Shown here in pieces: positions 1 to 7,821 of a stretch of 32,261 nt of DNA. The position numbers and the translations under genes are program-made. Within the stretch, counting starts at the first letter, position 1; every line of letters starts with the position of its first letter. A model generated the notes under the pieces. It ran no database searches, was not told where the DNA came from, and worked only from the letters and a program-made list of their open reading frames with translations. This stretch comes from a virus. The stretch is taken from the IMG/VR virus record IMGVR_UViG_3300010151_000071, positions 1-32,261 of that record; one strand, written 5' to 3'.

Positions 1-8
1 GAACAATA

Positions 9-611
9 ATGTCGAATAAAATGGTCCTAACCGAATACTATGCTCTCTGCGATGGAGGAGTCTGCCAAGATCTTCTAACCGAAACAGAGAAATTGGACAT
101 GTCTGCTGGAAAGAAATTCTACATGACTGGCGTTATGCAAAGAGCAGATGCCCGTAACGGTAATGGTCGCATCTATGGCAAAGAGATCCTACAGAGAGAA
201 GTCGAGAACTACCATAAACTCGTCAAAGAAAGACGAGCGCTTGGAGAACTTGATCATCCGGACGATTCAGTCATTAATCTAAAGAATGCATCTCACCTCG
301 TCATTGATGTCTGGTGGGACGGAAATGATGTAATGGGCAAAGTAGAAGTGCTTGATACTCCTTCTGGAAGGGTGCTTAAGTCTTTGGCGCAGTCAGGCGT
401 CCAGCTTGGAATCTCTTCTCGCGGACTAGGCTCCGTGAAGGAGAGCAATGGAAACACTATCGTTGAGGATGATTTTGTCTTGATTTGTTTTGATTTTGTA
501 GCGGATCCATCAGTCAACGACGCATATATGATAAAAGAACATAAAGAGCCAAACATTTTCACAAAAGCAGATAAGGTTAATCGTTTGCTTAATGACATAT
601 TGAGAGACTAA
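9..611 (+). CDS. 21: Prohead maturation protease, T4 gp21-like
   Basis: Serine protease that matures the prohead by cutting scaffold and capsid proteins inside the shell before DNA packaging. The 200-residue protein shows the pattern of T4-type prohead proteases: an N-terminal N-G-N-G-R-I-Y stretch (about residues 50-56), a GELDHP motif with the probable catalytic histidine (His83), and a GISSRG motif with the probable catalytic serine (Ser136 or Ser137), followed by a VADPS stretch near residue 165. Length agrees with T4 gp21 (about 210 residues). The ATG lies only eight bases into the window, so its ribosome binding site is mostly out of view. The stop codon overlaps the next start (TAATG), indicating translational coupling. 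The gp22-like and gp23-like substrates lie downstream at 3876 and 4941. Family assignment is firm; the exact catalytic triad is inferred. Confidence 0.87.
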   Translation: MSNKMVLTEYYALCDGGVCQDLLTETEKLDMSAGKKFYMTGVMQRADARNGNGRIYGKEILQREVENYHKLVKERRALGELDHPDDSVINLKNASHLVIDVWWDGNDVMGKVEVLDTPSGRVLKSLAQSGVQLGISSRGLGSVKESNGNTIVEDDFVLICFDFVADPSVNDAYMIKEHKEPNIFTKADKVNRLLNDILRD

Positions 612-1027
612 TGAAAAGATCAGAATTAAAAAACATAATCAAACCACTCGTCAAAGAGTGTATTACAGAAACCCTAATCGAAGAAGGGCTTTTGTCCAGC
701 GTGGTTTCCGAAGTGGTAAAAGGAATGTCTCCAGTTATAACGGAATCATCTGCCGCACCCATTCAGGATAATTCGAGACAAATCCGCGAAACTCGGCGAC
801 GAATGACACAAGAGATGAAAGAGAATAGGAAGCAGCTTCTTGATGCTATTGGTAATGATGCCTATGGCGGCGTCGATCTGTTTGAGGGCACCAAGCCGGC
901 TGCCCCTGAAATGTCCGCAACTCAAGCCGCGAGCCCATTGGCAAACAAAGATCCAAGCGACGCCGGCGTGGATATTTCAAATATTGTTGCTTTGGGTGGA
1001 AAAAACTGGAAAGCTTTGATTGGCTAA
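611..1027 (+). CDS. Small head-region protein, unknown
   Basis: 138-residue hydrophilic protein of unknown function, coupled to the protease by a one-base TAATG overlap. Residues 1-40 are a predicted amphipathic helix rich in Lys and Glu; residues 55-80 form a second, highly charged helical stretch with many Arg and Glu. The rest is Ala/Pro-rich and low in complexity, ending in a short hydrophobic tail (IVALGGKNW). No catalytic motif or membrane segment is visible. Its place between protease and scaffold/capsid genes, its helical charged make-up and its lack of cysteine would suit a minor prohead core component (T4 has gp67 and gp68 in this area), but there is no recognisable sequence similarity to either. 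That role is inference only. Confidence 0.72.
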   Translation: MKRSELKNIIKPLVKECITETLIEEGLLSSVVSEVVKGMSPVITESSAAPIQDNSRQIRETRRRMTQEMKENRKQLLDAIGNDAYGGVDLFEGTKPAAPEMSATQAASPLANKDPSDAGVDISNIVALGGKNWKALIG

Positions 1028-1038
1028 ACTATTTATAG
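1028..1038 (+). promoter_or_regulatory. Candidate late promoter motif (ACTATTTATAG)
   Basis: ACTATTTATAG begins directly after the stop codon of the preceding gene and 18 bases before the ATG at 1056. The same motif recurs in front of several other genes here. It resembles a sigma -10-like element; the T4 late promoter is TATAAATA. Promoter function is inferred from recurrence and placement. Confidence 0.45.
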
Positions 1039-1055
1039 AAAGAGAGGAATAAATA

Positions 1056-1625
1056 ATGTCAGGTAATTTATACAAAAAAGATCATACCCCAACCACTCCC
1101 GGCTATGCGCATGCCTTCAACGCGCCAGGCTTAAGAAATGTTGGATCATATCAAGCTTCAGGCGTACCTTGGATTACTGGCTCTGATGATTTGGACAGCG
1201 GTGATGTTCATATGGTGCAATTTCCAAGAGTGCCAAAATCATTTACTGTGATAAACACTAGTGCCAATAGTGGCGAGAACATTCGTGTACACTTTCAAAG
1301 CGGATCCGGTGTCACCGCAGTAACGGTACCTGGCCATGTAGGCGCTCAAACCATCACAACGGCTGCTGATGTAATTAGGAACTTCCATTACATCACCGTT
1401 CCACCCGGCTATTCCAGCGCGACATTTGATGTTAAGTGCCGACAAGTTTATGTATCAAATTTATCTGGTGACAATGATCTTAGCTATGAGGTGTTGGCCG
1501 AATTGACAAATATTCCTCGTGAGCGCATGTATCATCTTACCGGTTCTGGTATCACTGAATGCAACATCCCAGTTTCTTTAAGCGCACCTAATTTTAATAC
1601 AGACGAAGATTCATCCGGATCATAG
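1056..1625 (+). CDS. Putative virion structural protein, beta-rich
   Basis: 189-residue protein not recognised as a named family. It is rich in Gly, Ser, Thr and Val, has alternating hydrophobic residues typical of beta-sheet, and lacks a signal peptide or membrane segment. The N-terminus (residues 1-45) is Gly/Pro/Tyr-rich and probably extended; residues 50-150 look like a beta-sandwich, including a GYSSATFDV stretch. The start has a good ribosome binding site (GAGGA, 9 bases upstream). It sits in the head gene block, preceded by a candidate late promoter and followed by another small beta-rich gene, so a capsid decoration or head-surface role is plausible. A tail-associated protein cannot be excluded. 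Confidence 0.72.
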   Translation: MSGNLYKKDHTPTTPGYAHAFNAPGLRNVGSYQASGVPWITGSDDLDSGDVHMVQFPRVPKSFTVINTSANSGENIRVHFQSGSGVTAVTVPGHVGAQTITTAADVIRNFHYITVPPGYSSATFDVKCRQVYVSNLSGDNDLSYEVLAELTNIPRERMYHLTGSGITECNIPVSLSAPNFNTDEDSSGS

Positions 1626-1641
1626 CTAGAGGGCAACAACA

Positions 1642-2214
1642 ATGGGTAAGTTTCAATCATCCAGTAACACATCGGCTGGACACCAAATATCAAGATTCGC
1701 GGCGCCATTTCCTACCGGAGCCGGCGCAGATGGATCCGACGGCGGAATAACTCAGTACATCCAAAAGATCAACGGCGAGTTTATAACAACTATATTGGTA
1801 GACATTCAAGATTTCTTGTGCTCTGGCACCGTAAAGGATATTATAGGAGAGGACGGCGCTGCTGCTGCGTACATAGGAAGAATCGTCACAGCAAAGAATG
1901 GAGTAGTTTATAAAGCTGAAATGGCGTGTATTGAGACTCCGGCAGGATCGAACACGACCGCCGATATTGATTTTGTTTCAAACGCGACATCTAGATCGGA
2001 AGACGAAACTTATGACGGCGCCGGCGCAAACCTAAGTCTAATCGCGGCAGGCGGAAATTGGACTAAAGGAATGTATAAAGTCAGTGCAGTCGATACAAAC
2101 TGGACCAATTTGAATGCTGACTACCTATACTTAGCCAACGGATCCGGCGCACACTCCGGCGGCACATACACGGCGGGCAAATTCATTATTAAATTGTACG
2201 GCGCCAGTTTCTAG
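1642..2214 (+). CDS. Putative virion structural/decoration protein
   Basis: 190-residue Gly/Ala/Ser/Thr-rich protein of unknown function. Residues 1-35 are disordered (SSSNTSAGHQ, then a Gly/Ala/Asp run); residues 40-190 alternate polar and hydrophobic residues in the manner of beta-sandwich phage proteins and end in IIKLYGASF. Two cysteines and no membrane segment. Ribosome binding site GAGGG about 10 bases before the ATG; only 16 bases separate it from the previous gene, so the two are probably co-transcribed. GGCGCC and GCCGGC hexamers are frequent in its DNA. Position and composition suggest a head decoration protein; no specific family is recognised. Confidence 0.7.
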   Translation: MGKFQSSSNTSAGHQISRFAAPFPTGAGADGSDGGITQYIQKINGEFITTILVDIQDFLCSGTVKDIIGEDGAAAAYIGRIVTAKNGVVYKAEMACIETPAGSNTTADIDFVSNATSRSEDETYDGAGANLSLIAAGGNWTKGMYKVSAVDTNWTNLNADYLYLANGSGAHSGGTYTAGKFIIKLYGASF

Positions 2215-2291
2215 GTTAAAGTTGTGATATAGACTGTAATGTTCTCGGATTGCTTATTATAAGAATAGTTGCTAGGATTAGTGTTGCGAAA

Positions 2292-2302
2292 ACTATTTAT
2301 GA
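2292..2302 (+). promoter_or_regulatory. Candidate late promoter motif (ACTATTTATGA)
   Basis: ACTATTTAT copy in the 109-base gap between 2214 and 2324, 21 bases before the next ATG. The rest of the gap holds no gene. Same element as at 1028, 7886 and 13192. Function inferred. Confidence 0.45.
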
Positions 2303-2323
2303 TATAAGTGGCGGATTTTAAGA

Positions 2324-3433
2324 ATGAAAGATTTCAGAAAAGAATTTTTAAAATATATAGACAAACTGATTCCGAGTGTCGCCCGTGCGATAGAAAAGCA
2401 CATCACAAACTTTAAAGTAAAAAATCTTTTTGCAAGGGGGACAATAGAAAGCAAGGGGGGTTTAACCGTTGTTGGCAACTCTGTAACAACCGCAAATGTT
2501 GTGAGCGCATCAGCCGATGCTCTCACAACAGGCGGTATCTTAAATCTTGTTTCTGATGCATCAGACAATTCTGCTAGATCTTTGGCAACCATACACAACG
2601 ACAACACAGGCGCGGTAGGAGCCACAGGCCTCCATGTCAAAAATGATGCAGTTGCCAGCACTGCCAAGCAAACAGTATTGATAGAGACAACCGTAGCTTC
2701 CGAGGATAACCCTCTTCTGAGACTCAAAAATTCCAACGCTGATGCAAGCGGCCCAATTCTTCGATTTGAAAACAGTGCAGGAGCAGATGGCTCGGATGAT
2801 GACTATGTTGGAACCATATCATTTTATGGCGAAGACGACGGAACGCCGTCAGATGTAGAATACGCGAAGATAGCAACACAAGCTACGGATGTTTCTTCTG
2901 GCGCCAAGAATGGAAGCGTTGTTTTCACAGCGATGGTTGCAAACGCAGCCAGAGAAGTTGCCCGTATGAATCCAGAATCTTCTACTGCTGATACATTTTG
3001 CGGTGGCTTTGGATATAGGCGTCCAGTTGTGGAGGTTACGGGCGCAACCTATGTATTGACAGCCGATCAAAGCGGTGTGGTGCTGGCTTTAAATAGACCT
3101 GCCGGCATTACTATAACCTTGCCAGCCGATACCAACACTGGCTTTCATTGCAAGATGGTTGTCTTGAACTCATTCTCCGGCACTTGGAAAGTTGCAACAG
3201 AGTCAGATGGCGATCTACTTTTGGGAGGAATTTCGATTGTTTCAAACTCTGCCAAGGCAGATTCATTTGGGACAAACGGATCAAGCCACGATACCATGAC
3301 TATGAGTAGCGCTGCAAAAGGTAGAGGCAAGGGTAGCTTTGTGGAATTTACTTCAGTTGCGGCTGATAAGTGGCTTGTGAGCGGAGTACTCCATTCCACC
3401 GGCATCCCGGTAACACCTTTTGCAGATTCATAA
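2324..3433 (+). CDS. Fibre-like virion structural protein
   Basis: 369-residue protein with fibre-like architecture. Residues 1-40 are a charged, mostly helical N-terminus that could anchor the protein to the virion. Residues 45-215 are repetitive Ala/Ser/Asp/Asn-rich beta sequence (for example NPLLRLKNSNAD, then GPILRFENS), as seen in trimeric phage fibres. Residues 235-369 form a separate beta domain with TITLPAD and DGDLLLGG motifs, whose plan matches the small protein encoded at 7989. No catalytic residues visible. The ribosome binding site is weak, so the start is chosen mainly because it opens the frame after a candidate promoter at 2292. It lies among head genes, so a head fibre is more likely than a tail fibre, but this is inference. 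Confidence 0.72.
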   Translation: MKDFRKEFLKYIDKLIPSVARAIEKHITNFKVKNLFARGTIESKGGLTVVGNSVTTANVVSASADALTTGGILNLVSDASDNSARSLATIHNDNTGAVGATGLHVKNDAVASTAKQTVLIETTVASEDNPLLRLKNSNADASGPILRFENSAGADGSDDDYVGTISFYGEDDGTPSDVEYAKIATQATDVSSGAKNGSVVFTAMVANAAREVARMNPESSTADTFCGGFGYRRPVVEVTGATYVLTADQSGVVLALNRPAGITITLPADTNTGFHCKMVVLNSFSGTWKVATESDGDLLLGGISIVSNSAKADSFGTNGSSHDTMTMSSAAKGRGKGSFVEFTSVAADKWLVSGVLHSTGIPVTPFADS

Positions 3434-3455
3434 TATTTTTAAAAATATTATTTTT
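3431..3455 (+). terminator. AT-only palindrome with T tract
   Basis: A perfect 20-base palindrome (TAATATTTTT/AAAAATATTA, 3431-3450), which includes the stop codon of the fibre-like gene, is followed by five T residues. It could act as a weak bidirectional terminator or an mRNA-stabilising hairpin. It contains no G or C, so the hairpin would be weak. Confidence 0.4.
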
Positions 3456-3457
3456 GA

Positions 3458-3468
3458 ACTATTTAATT
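3458..3468 (+). promoter_or_regulatory. Candidate late promoter motif (ACTATTTAATT)
   Basis: Variant of the recurring ACTATTTAT element, directly after the AT palindrome and 18 bases before the ATG of the bS21 gene. Suggests that the bS21 gene starts its own late transcript. Inferred. Confidence 0.4.
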
Positions 3469-3486
3469 ATTAGAACTGGAGTCACC

Positions 3487-3789
3487 ATGGGATATAAAGA
3501 AACGCGTCGTCACGCTGGGTACCCTCGCAAAAATAATCGCTATAATAAAACAAAAAGGCTAAATCTAAAAAGCAAGCGACCAAGCAATTGTACAGTGGTT
3601 TTAAAAGAGAATGAGCCCCCAGAGCGCGCAATTAAAAGATTTCTTAAGAAATGCAAAAAACTTAAGATAATCGAGAAATATAGAGAAAAGACGGATTTTT
3701 ATATAAAGCCTTCTGAAAAAAGAAGAAAAAAAGCAATTAGGAGACAAAGGGCGATCAAAAGAGATTTGAGTGAAAATCTCTCCCGATAG
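3487..3789 (+). CDS. rpsU: Phage-encoded ribosomal protein bS21
   Basis: 100-residue, extremely basic protein matching bacterial small-subunit protein bS21. Residues 37-95 carry the family signature: VVLKENEPPERAIKRFLKK (E. coli S21 has RENEPFDVALRRFKR), then a turn with EKYREKTDFYIKPSEKRR (E. coli has EVRRREFYEKPTTERKR) and a run of Lys/Arg. Bacterial bS21 sits on the 30S platform near the anti-Shine-Dalgarno end of 16S rRNA and helps initiation. Residues 1-36 are a basic extension absent from E. coli S21. The ATG at 3487 follows GGAGTCACC; the frame stays open upstream to 3370, but that would overlap the previous gene. It stands alone between the fibre-like and scaffold genes. Phage bS21 genes are known, mainly from aquatic phages. 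Incorporation into host ribosomes during late infection is inferred. Confidence 0.88.
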   Translation: MGYKETRRHAGYPRKNNRYNKTKRLNLKSKRPSNCTVVLKENEPPERAIKRFLKKCKKLKIIEKYREKTDFYIKPSEKRRKKAIRRQRAIKRDLSENLSR

Positions 3790-3827
3790 TGTACTTTCAA
3801 TAAAAGTGGTATTTGTGCGAGCCGGGT

Positions 3828-3838
3828 ACTACTTATTT
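3828..3838 (+). promoter_or_regulatory. Weak candidate promoter (ACTACTTATTT)
   Basis: Degenerate form of the recurring element in the 86-base gap before the scaffold gene, 37 bases before its ATG. Included because the placement matches the clearer copies; a chance match is quite possible. Confidence 0.25.
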
Positions 3839-3875
3839 GTGAGATTCTGAATTTATCTTTTTAAAGGAAATTACT

Positions 3876-4916
3876 ATGTCATCGATGTTGGAACAAGCTA
3901 TTATAGACGCCGAAGCACTCAAGGAAGCTGCTTTAAGAAATGCAGAAAGCGTGATCATGGAGAAATATGCATCTGAAATTAAAGAAGCCATGGATTCACT
4001 TTTGGAAGTGGAGGACGAATTTGGCCTAGGACTAGAGCCAGAGCCGGTACCAGAGCTAGTAGGCCCCGAGGATGACATCGCCCTCGCCGCGGCAGAAGAA
4101 GAAGAACTTTGTGGATGCCCCGAAGAAGGGGAAAAGCTATCAGTTGAGTTTAGTATTGAAGATTTAAAGGATATTGAAGCTTCTCTGCCGGCAGGAGAGC
4201 CATTGGAAGAGCCAATTATTCCGCCAACCGAAGAGGCGGAAGAGGAAGAGCTTGAGCTAGCAGGACTTCAAGAAGATATCGATATTGAAATTGACGAAGA
4301 ATTGCTGTTCGAGTATCCAGAAATCAACGAAGGACAGCCGGTTGAAGAAACTATTGATGTCGAAGAGCTAGAAGAAGCTCTCATCGTTGATTTGATGGGA
4401 GATGAGCTTACTGGCTGGGCAGGGCGCCCAGAGTCTGATAAACAATTTGCACGAGAAATCAGAGTTGCCAAGCTTGCAGCAACTGAAGCAAAAGAACAAA
4501 AAGAAGAATTTCAAGCTGCCATAGAAAATTTGGCAGAGACGAAAAAAGATTTAGAGAATGAAAATTATAAGCTAAAAGAGCTTATTTTTAAGTTGAAAGA
4601 TAAGCTTGAAGAAGTTAATCTATCAAATGCAAAACTACTTTACACGAATCGTACTTTGAATAGTACCTCCTTGAATGAGCGGCAAAAAAATAGAATTGCC
4701 GAATCTATCCAGCAATCCGATTCCGTAGAAGAGGCGAAGGTAATTTATGAGACACTTCAAAGTGCAGTGGGTGAGTCGCAAAAGTCAACTCCGAAATCAC
4801 TGAACGAAGCAATCAGAAAACCTTCACTAACCATGTCAAGGCGAAGAGGGGGGAGTTCACCACGCGACAGCGTTGTGAGGAATCGCTTCCAAACATTGGC
4901 AGGAATCAAAAAATAA
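3876..4916 (+). CDS. 22: Prohead core scaffold protein, T4 gp22-like
   Basis: Internal scaffold around which the capsid shell assembles; it is normally degraded by the gp21-type protease. The 346-residue protein is strikingly acidic: residues 45-170 contain dense Glu/Asp runs with Pro. Residues 195-270 form a long coiled coil (about LENENYKLKELIFKLKDKLEE) leading into the stretch LYTNRTLNSTSLNERQK, which is typical of gp22-like scaffolds of T4-related phages. The C-terminus (320-346) is basic and Ser/Arg-rich, suited to contact the shell or DNA. T4 gp22 is shorter (269 residues); the extra length is mostly the acidic segment. Ribosome binding site AAAGGAAA precedes the ATG. The capsid gene follows after 24 bases, the usual gp22-gp23 order. 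High confidence. Confidence 0.85.
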   Translation: MSSMLEQAIIDAEALKEAALRNAESVIMEKYASEIKEAMDSLLEVEDEFGLGLEPEPVPELVGPEDDIALAAAEEEELCGCPEEGEKLSVEFSIEDLKDIEASLPAGEPLEEPIIPPTEEAEEEELELAGLQEDIDIEIDEELLFEYPEINEGQPVEETIDVEELEEALIVDLMGDELTGWAGRPESDKQFAREIRVAKLAATEAKEQKEEFQAAIENLAETKKDLENENYKLKELIFKLKDKLEEVNLSNAKLLYTNRTLNSTSLNERQKNRIAESIQQSDSVEEAKVIYETLQSAVGESQKSTPKSLNEAIRKPSLTMSRRRGGSSPRDSVVRNRFQTLAGIKK

Positions 4917-4940
4917 AAATACTATAGGAGGTATTATAAA

Positions 4941-6791
4941 ATGTCAGTTTTAAATAAACTTACTGAAGGAATCGTCTCCCGCGATCTCCGAAAAGAAGGC
5001 GACGCCCTTCTAGAAAAATGGGAAAGAACAGGCCTTCTTGAAGGACTGGAGGGAGACTCCAGCCGTCAAGGCATGGCACGACTCCTCGAAAACCAAGCAT
5101 CACAGCTTCTTAAAGAGGCTTCCACAATGGCAGGTGGAAATGTCGAAGGATTTGCTTCCGTCGCTTTCCCGCTCGTCCGTCGTGTATTCGGTGGCCTTTT
5201 GGCCAATGATGTCGTCTCGGTTCAGCCGATGAGTTTGCCCTCGGGCCTCATCTTCTTCCTTGACTTCACTCACAATCAAAAGGGCGTTAATGTAAACGAA
5301 CCCGGCGATTCCGTATATGGCGGTGGAAAGATTGGTCAAGCGATCACCGGTGGTGTGAACTTGGGCTATGAGGGTGCCAAAGGCACTATTGGTCACAATG
5401 CGTCCTTGGACACTGGGTTCTATAACCTTGCTTCTGGATACTCAGCACCGACTGGCTCCAGCGTTCTAGGCAATGTCAACGAGTTGGATGCATATGCTCC
5501 TGCTAATGCAACAACGGCTGCGCAGATCGATCTTAACGCTCCCTCAGAGGTTCAGAAGAAGCTTCTTCGTTATGATCCAGATGTGCTGGGCTTGGGTGAT
5601 GGCTATGAAGCAATCACATATCGGGTTGCCTTAACCAATGTTGAGCTTACTGCTCTTAAGTTGAACAAGGATATGCTAACTGCCGTTTCTATGAGCATGA
5701 ATGACACTGAGAGCCTTGCGGATGACATTACTCAAGTTCGTCGTCTGAATGCTCTTGGTTCCTCTACTCTCCACCCATCTGAGGCTACTTGGGGCGGCGA
5801 AGAGACTCACCTGTATATGACTTTTGTCGGTGCAGATGCTGCCATTCCCAATGTTTCTGGTCAGGCAACTTCCGGTCACTTTCAGAATGTTCCAACCCTT
5901 CACTTCCCACTGATCGATAACTTCGGTGGAACGGCAACTGCCGATGACGGCGCACAAAACGCTGTCGGCGCAGTCGTGGCTACCAGCGAGTGGGGCTTAG
6001 AGAACGAAAATACCATCCCTGAGATTGACATCAAGGTGGATAGTATTGCTGTTACCGCTATCACTCGTAAGTTGAAAGCCAAGTGGACACCTGAATTGGG
6101 CCAAGACCTTAATGCATACCACAACTTGGATGCAGAGGTTGAGCTTACTTCAATTCTCTCTGAGCAAATTGCTCTAGAGATTGATCGCGAGATCCTTTCA
6201 GATCTTATTCAAGGTGCAACTGCTGGTACACTCTACTGGTCACGCTCTCCCGGTCTCTTCGTGAACCGCGAGACTGGTGCTGAAATCGGTGCATCTTCGG
6301 CTGCTCCTGACTTCACTGGTACTGTGAGTGAATGGTACGAGACTCTCATTGAAACCATCAATGATCTGTCTGCTAGAATCCATCGTAAGACTCTCCGTGG
6401 CGGCGCCAACTTCGTGATTTGTTCACCAGAAGTTGCTTCTGTCCTTGAGTTCACCGCTGGCTTCCGTGCGTCTGTCACTGTTGATTCCGATACGGGCTCA
6501 ATTGGTGCTGTCAAGACTGGCTCTCTCTCGAAGAAGTTCGATGTCTATGTCGATCCTTACTTCCCGCGTAATGTGATTCTCGCAGGCCGTAAGGGCGGTA
6601 GCTTCCTCGAAAGTGGATATGTCTACGCTCCGTATGTGCCACTGCAAGTCACTCCTACCATCTTTGGTATCGAAGACTTCGTGCCCCGCAAGGGCGTGAT
6701 GACTCGCTACGCTAAGAAGATGGTGCGTGGCGATATGTATGGACTCGTTATTGTCCGCGGTCTCGTTGGCGAAGCTGGCGCAACTAGCTAA
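4941..6791 (+). CDS. 23: Major capsid protein, T4 gp23-like
   Basis: Main hexamer-forming shell protein with the HK97-type fold. The 616-residue protein (T4 gp23 has 521) contains the conserved region FPLVRRVFGGLLANDVVSVQ (about 76-95) followed by PMSLPSGLIFFLDF, a signature of gp23 proteins. The N-terminal 60 residues are charged and helical with several L-x-E steps (for example LLE at 48-50); T4-type proteases cut after such sites, so a propeptide is likely. The C-terminal third carries the conserved YAPYVPLQVTPTIFG segment (about 557-571). It has the strongest ribosome binding site in the area (AGGAGG, 9 bases before the ATG), fitting the most abundant virion protein, and ends at a strong terminator. 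Codon use is visibly richer in C-ending codons than in neighbouring genes, as expected for very high expression. Confidence 0.92.
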   Translation: MSVLNKLTEGIVSRDLRKEGDALLEKWERTGLLEGLEGDSSRQGMARLLENQASQLLKEASTMAGGNVEGFASVAFPLVRRVFGGLLANDVVSVQPMSLPSGLIFFLDFTHNQKGVNVNEPGDSVYGGGKIGQAITGGVNLGYEGAKGTIGHNASLDTGFYNLASGYSAPTGSSVLGNVNELDAYAPANATTAAQIDLNAPSEVQKKLLRYDPDVLGLGDGYEAITYRVALTNVELTALKLNKDMLTAVSMSMNDTESLADDITQVRRLNALGSSTLHPSEATWGGEETHLYMTFVGADAAIPNVSGQATSGHFQNVPTLHFPLIDNFGGTATADDGAQNAVGAVVATSEWGLENENTIPEIDIKVDSIAVTAITRKLKAKWTPELGQDLNAYHNLDAEVELTSILSEQIALEIDREILSDLIQGATAGTLYWSRSPGLFVNRETGAEIGASSAAPDFTGTVSEWYETLIETINDLSARIHRKTLRGGANFVICSPEVASVLEFTAGFRASVTVDSDTGSIGAVKTGSLSKKFDVYVDPYFPRNVILAGRKGGSFLESGYVYAPYVPLQVTPTIFGIEDFVPRKGVMTRYAKKMVRGDMYGLVIVRGLVGEAGATS

Positions 6792-6814
6792 TCCATAGAG
6801 GTTGACAAACAAAC

Positions 6815-6854
6815 CTAACCCGCTCTCTTCGGAGGGCGGGTTTTTTATTTGTTT
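6815..6854 (+). terminator. Rho-independent terminator after capsid gene (repeat copy 1)
   Basis: Stem AACCCGCTCTC / GAGGGCGGGTT (11 pairs, one G-U) closed by a TTCG tetraloop and followed by TTTTATTTG. The 40 bases 6815-6854 recur exactly at 7822-7861. Very convincing intrinsic terminator. Confidence 0.92.
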
Positions 6855-6888
6855 TTTTTTGAAGGATAGTAGATATCACCAGTAGGAC

Positions 6889-6899
6889 ACTATATATAG
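6889..6899 (+). promoter_or_regulatory. Candidate late promoter (ACTATATATAG)
   Basis: Variant of the recurring element, just after the capsid terminator and 31 bases before the next ATG. Since the terminator should stop upstream transcripts, a promoter is needed here. Inferred. Confidence 0.42.
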
Positions 6900-6930
6900 A
6901 TGAAGCTTTTAAGCATAGGGAGAATTTAAA

Positions 6931-7206
6931 ATGGGTAAAAGAATGAGTCTCGGAAGACTACAAGCCATGATAGCCGGCGAGAAAACGAACGCATTCCCTC
7001 CAGCAGACAATGTTCATGATCTGGGTGGCGCGGCTAACAGGTGGCGTAATGTGTATACTGGAGATCTCCATTTAGAAAATGATAGAGGCTCTTACACTCT
7101 AGTCGAGGAACTTGAGTATTTAAGCATTCGCAATAACAAGACAGGTAAATTATATAAATTTGTCTTGGAAGAAATTGAAGAAGAAATTGAAGGAGGAAAT
7201 GAATAA
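6931..7206 (+). CDS. Small conserved virion protein (DLG-RWRNVYTGDLHL type)
   Basis: 91-residue protein. Residues 30-52 hold a pattern (HDLGGAANRWRNVYTGDLHL) common in phage fibre and virion proteins, where it forms a short beta motif after which a chaperone or coiled coil often follows. Here it is followed by NDRGSYTLVEELEYLSIRNN (residues 52-71) and an acidic helical tail. The N-terminus MGKRMSLGRLQAMI resembles that of the protein encoded at 7989 (MGTKRIGLARVEQLL). Ribosome binding site GGGAGA. The stop overlaps the next start (TAATG). Probably a minor virion protein or a stand-alone fibre tip module; exact role unknown. Confidence 0.72.
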   Translation: MGKRMSLGRLQAMIAGEKTNAFPPADNVHDLGGAANRWRNVYTGDLHLENDRGSYTLVEELEYLSIRNNKTGKLYKFVLEEIEEEIEGGNE

Positions 7207-7799
7207 TGGCTGTAATTGTATCAGGATCTGATGGATCCAGCGAAATTTCTGGCTCAGGAGCAACCTATACCGACTCGGGTTCTGTAGCCTCTTTTGCCGG
7301 CATGGGCGGCGCCAGATGTCAATGGCAACGGGGTCCATGTATCTTTGATCATGGCAATGTTGGGCAAGACTTTGTTCTGAGTGCTAGCGCACATAATTTC
7401 TTTTTTGCTTCCACAAACGATGCAAATGTTACATGTAGCATTGCGACACCGTTTTTCCCTACACCAGCACGCCATGGCGCGTACCTTACTATTGTCAATG
7501 CCGGCCCTAATCTTGGAGTCTCTGCCAACACATCGCCTTTTAATCTATCTGCTTCGTGTTCTCCGACATCTACCGGCGTAAAAACAACGGCATTTCTTTA
7601 TGGCTTAAGCTCAAGAAAACAGCAGCTTACTCTTAGTGCTTCGAGCATGGTTGAGTTGCAGTACTTTACAGCTAGTGCTACACAAAAGGCTAATGCAAAC
7701 CTATCAGGCATTGCAGGATATTATCTTGTTCATAAATATGTTACCCTCTCTGGTTCTAGTTTGATGCCAGCAGTCTTGGGGCTTAATAGCGTATCATAA
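7206..7799 (+). CDS. Putative virion structural protein, Ser/Ala-rich
   Basis: 197-residue protein of unknown function, translationally coupled to the preceding gene by TAATG, with a GGAGGA ribosome binding site inside it. It is rich in Ser, Ala, Gly and Thr (about half the residues) with alternating hydrophobic positions, typical of beta-structured phage surface proteins. Residues 1-35 are Ser/Gly-rich and likely flexible; four cysteines occur (Cys37, Cys45 and two further on). No signal peptide. It lies between two copies of the same terminator, forming a two-gene cassette with the preceding gene. A head decoration or receptor-facing role is possible but unsupported. Confidence 0.68.
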   Translation: MAVIVSGSDGSSEISGSGATYTDSGSVASFAGMGGARCQWQRGPCIFDHGNVGQDFVLSASAHNFFFASTNDANVTCSIATPFFPTPARHGAYLTIVNAGPNLGVSANTSPFNLSASCSPTSTGVKTTAFLYGLSSRKQQLTLSASSMVELQYFTASATQKANANLSGIAGYYLVHKYVTLSGSSLMPAVLGLNSVS

Positions 7800-7821
7800 A
7801 ACAGATTGCTCATATTGCAAG

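Noticed and set aside
3370-3486. Upstream extension of the bS21 frame
   Set aside because: Would overlap the fibre-like gene and read through the palindrome and promoter region; ATG at 3487 is better.
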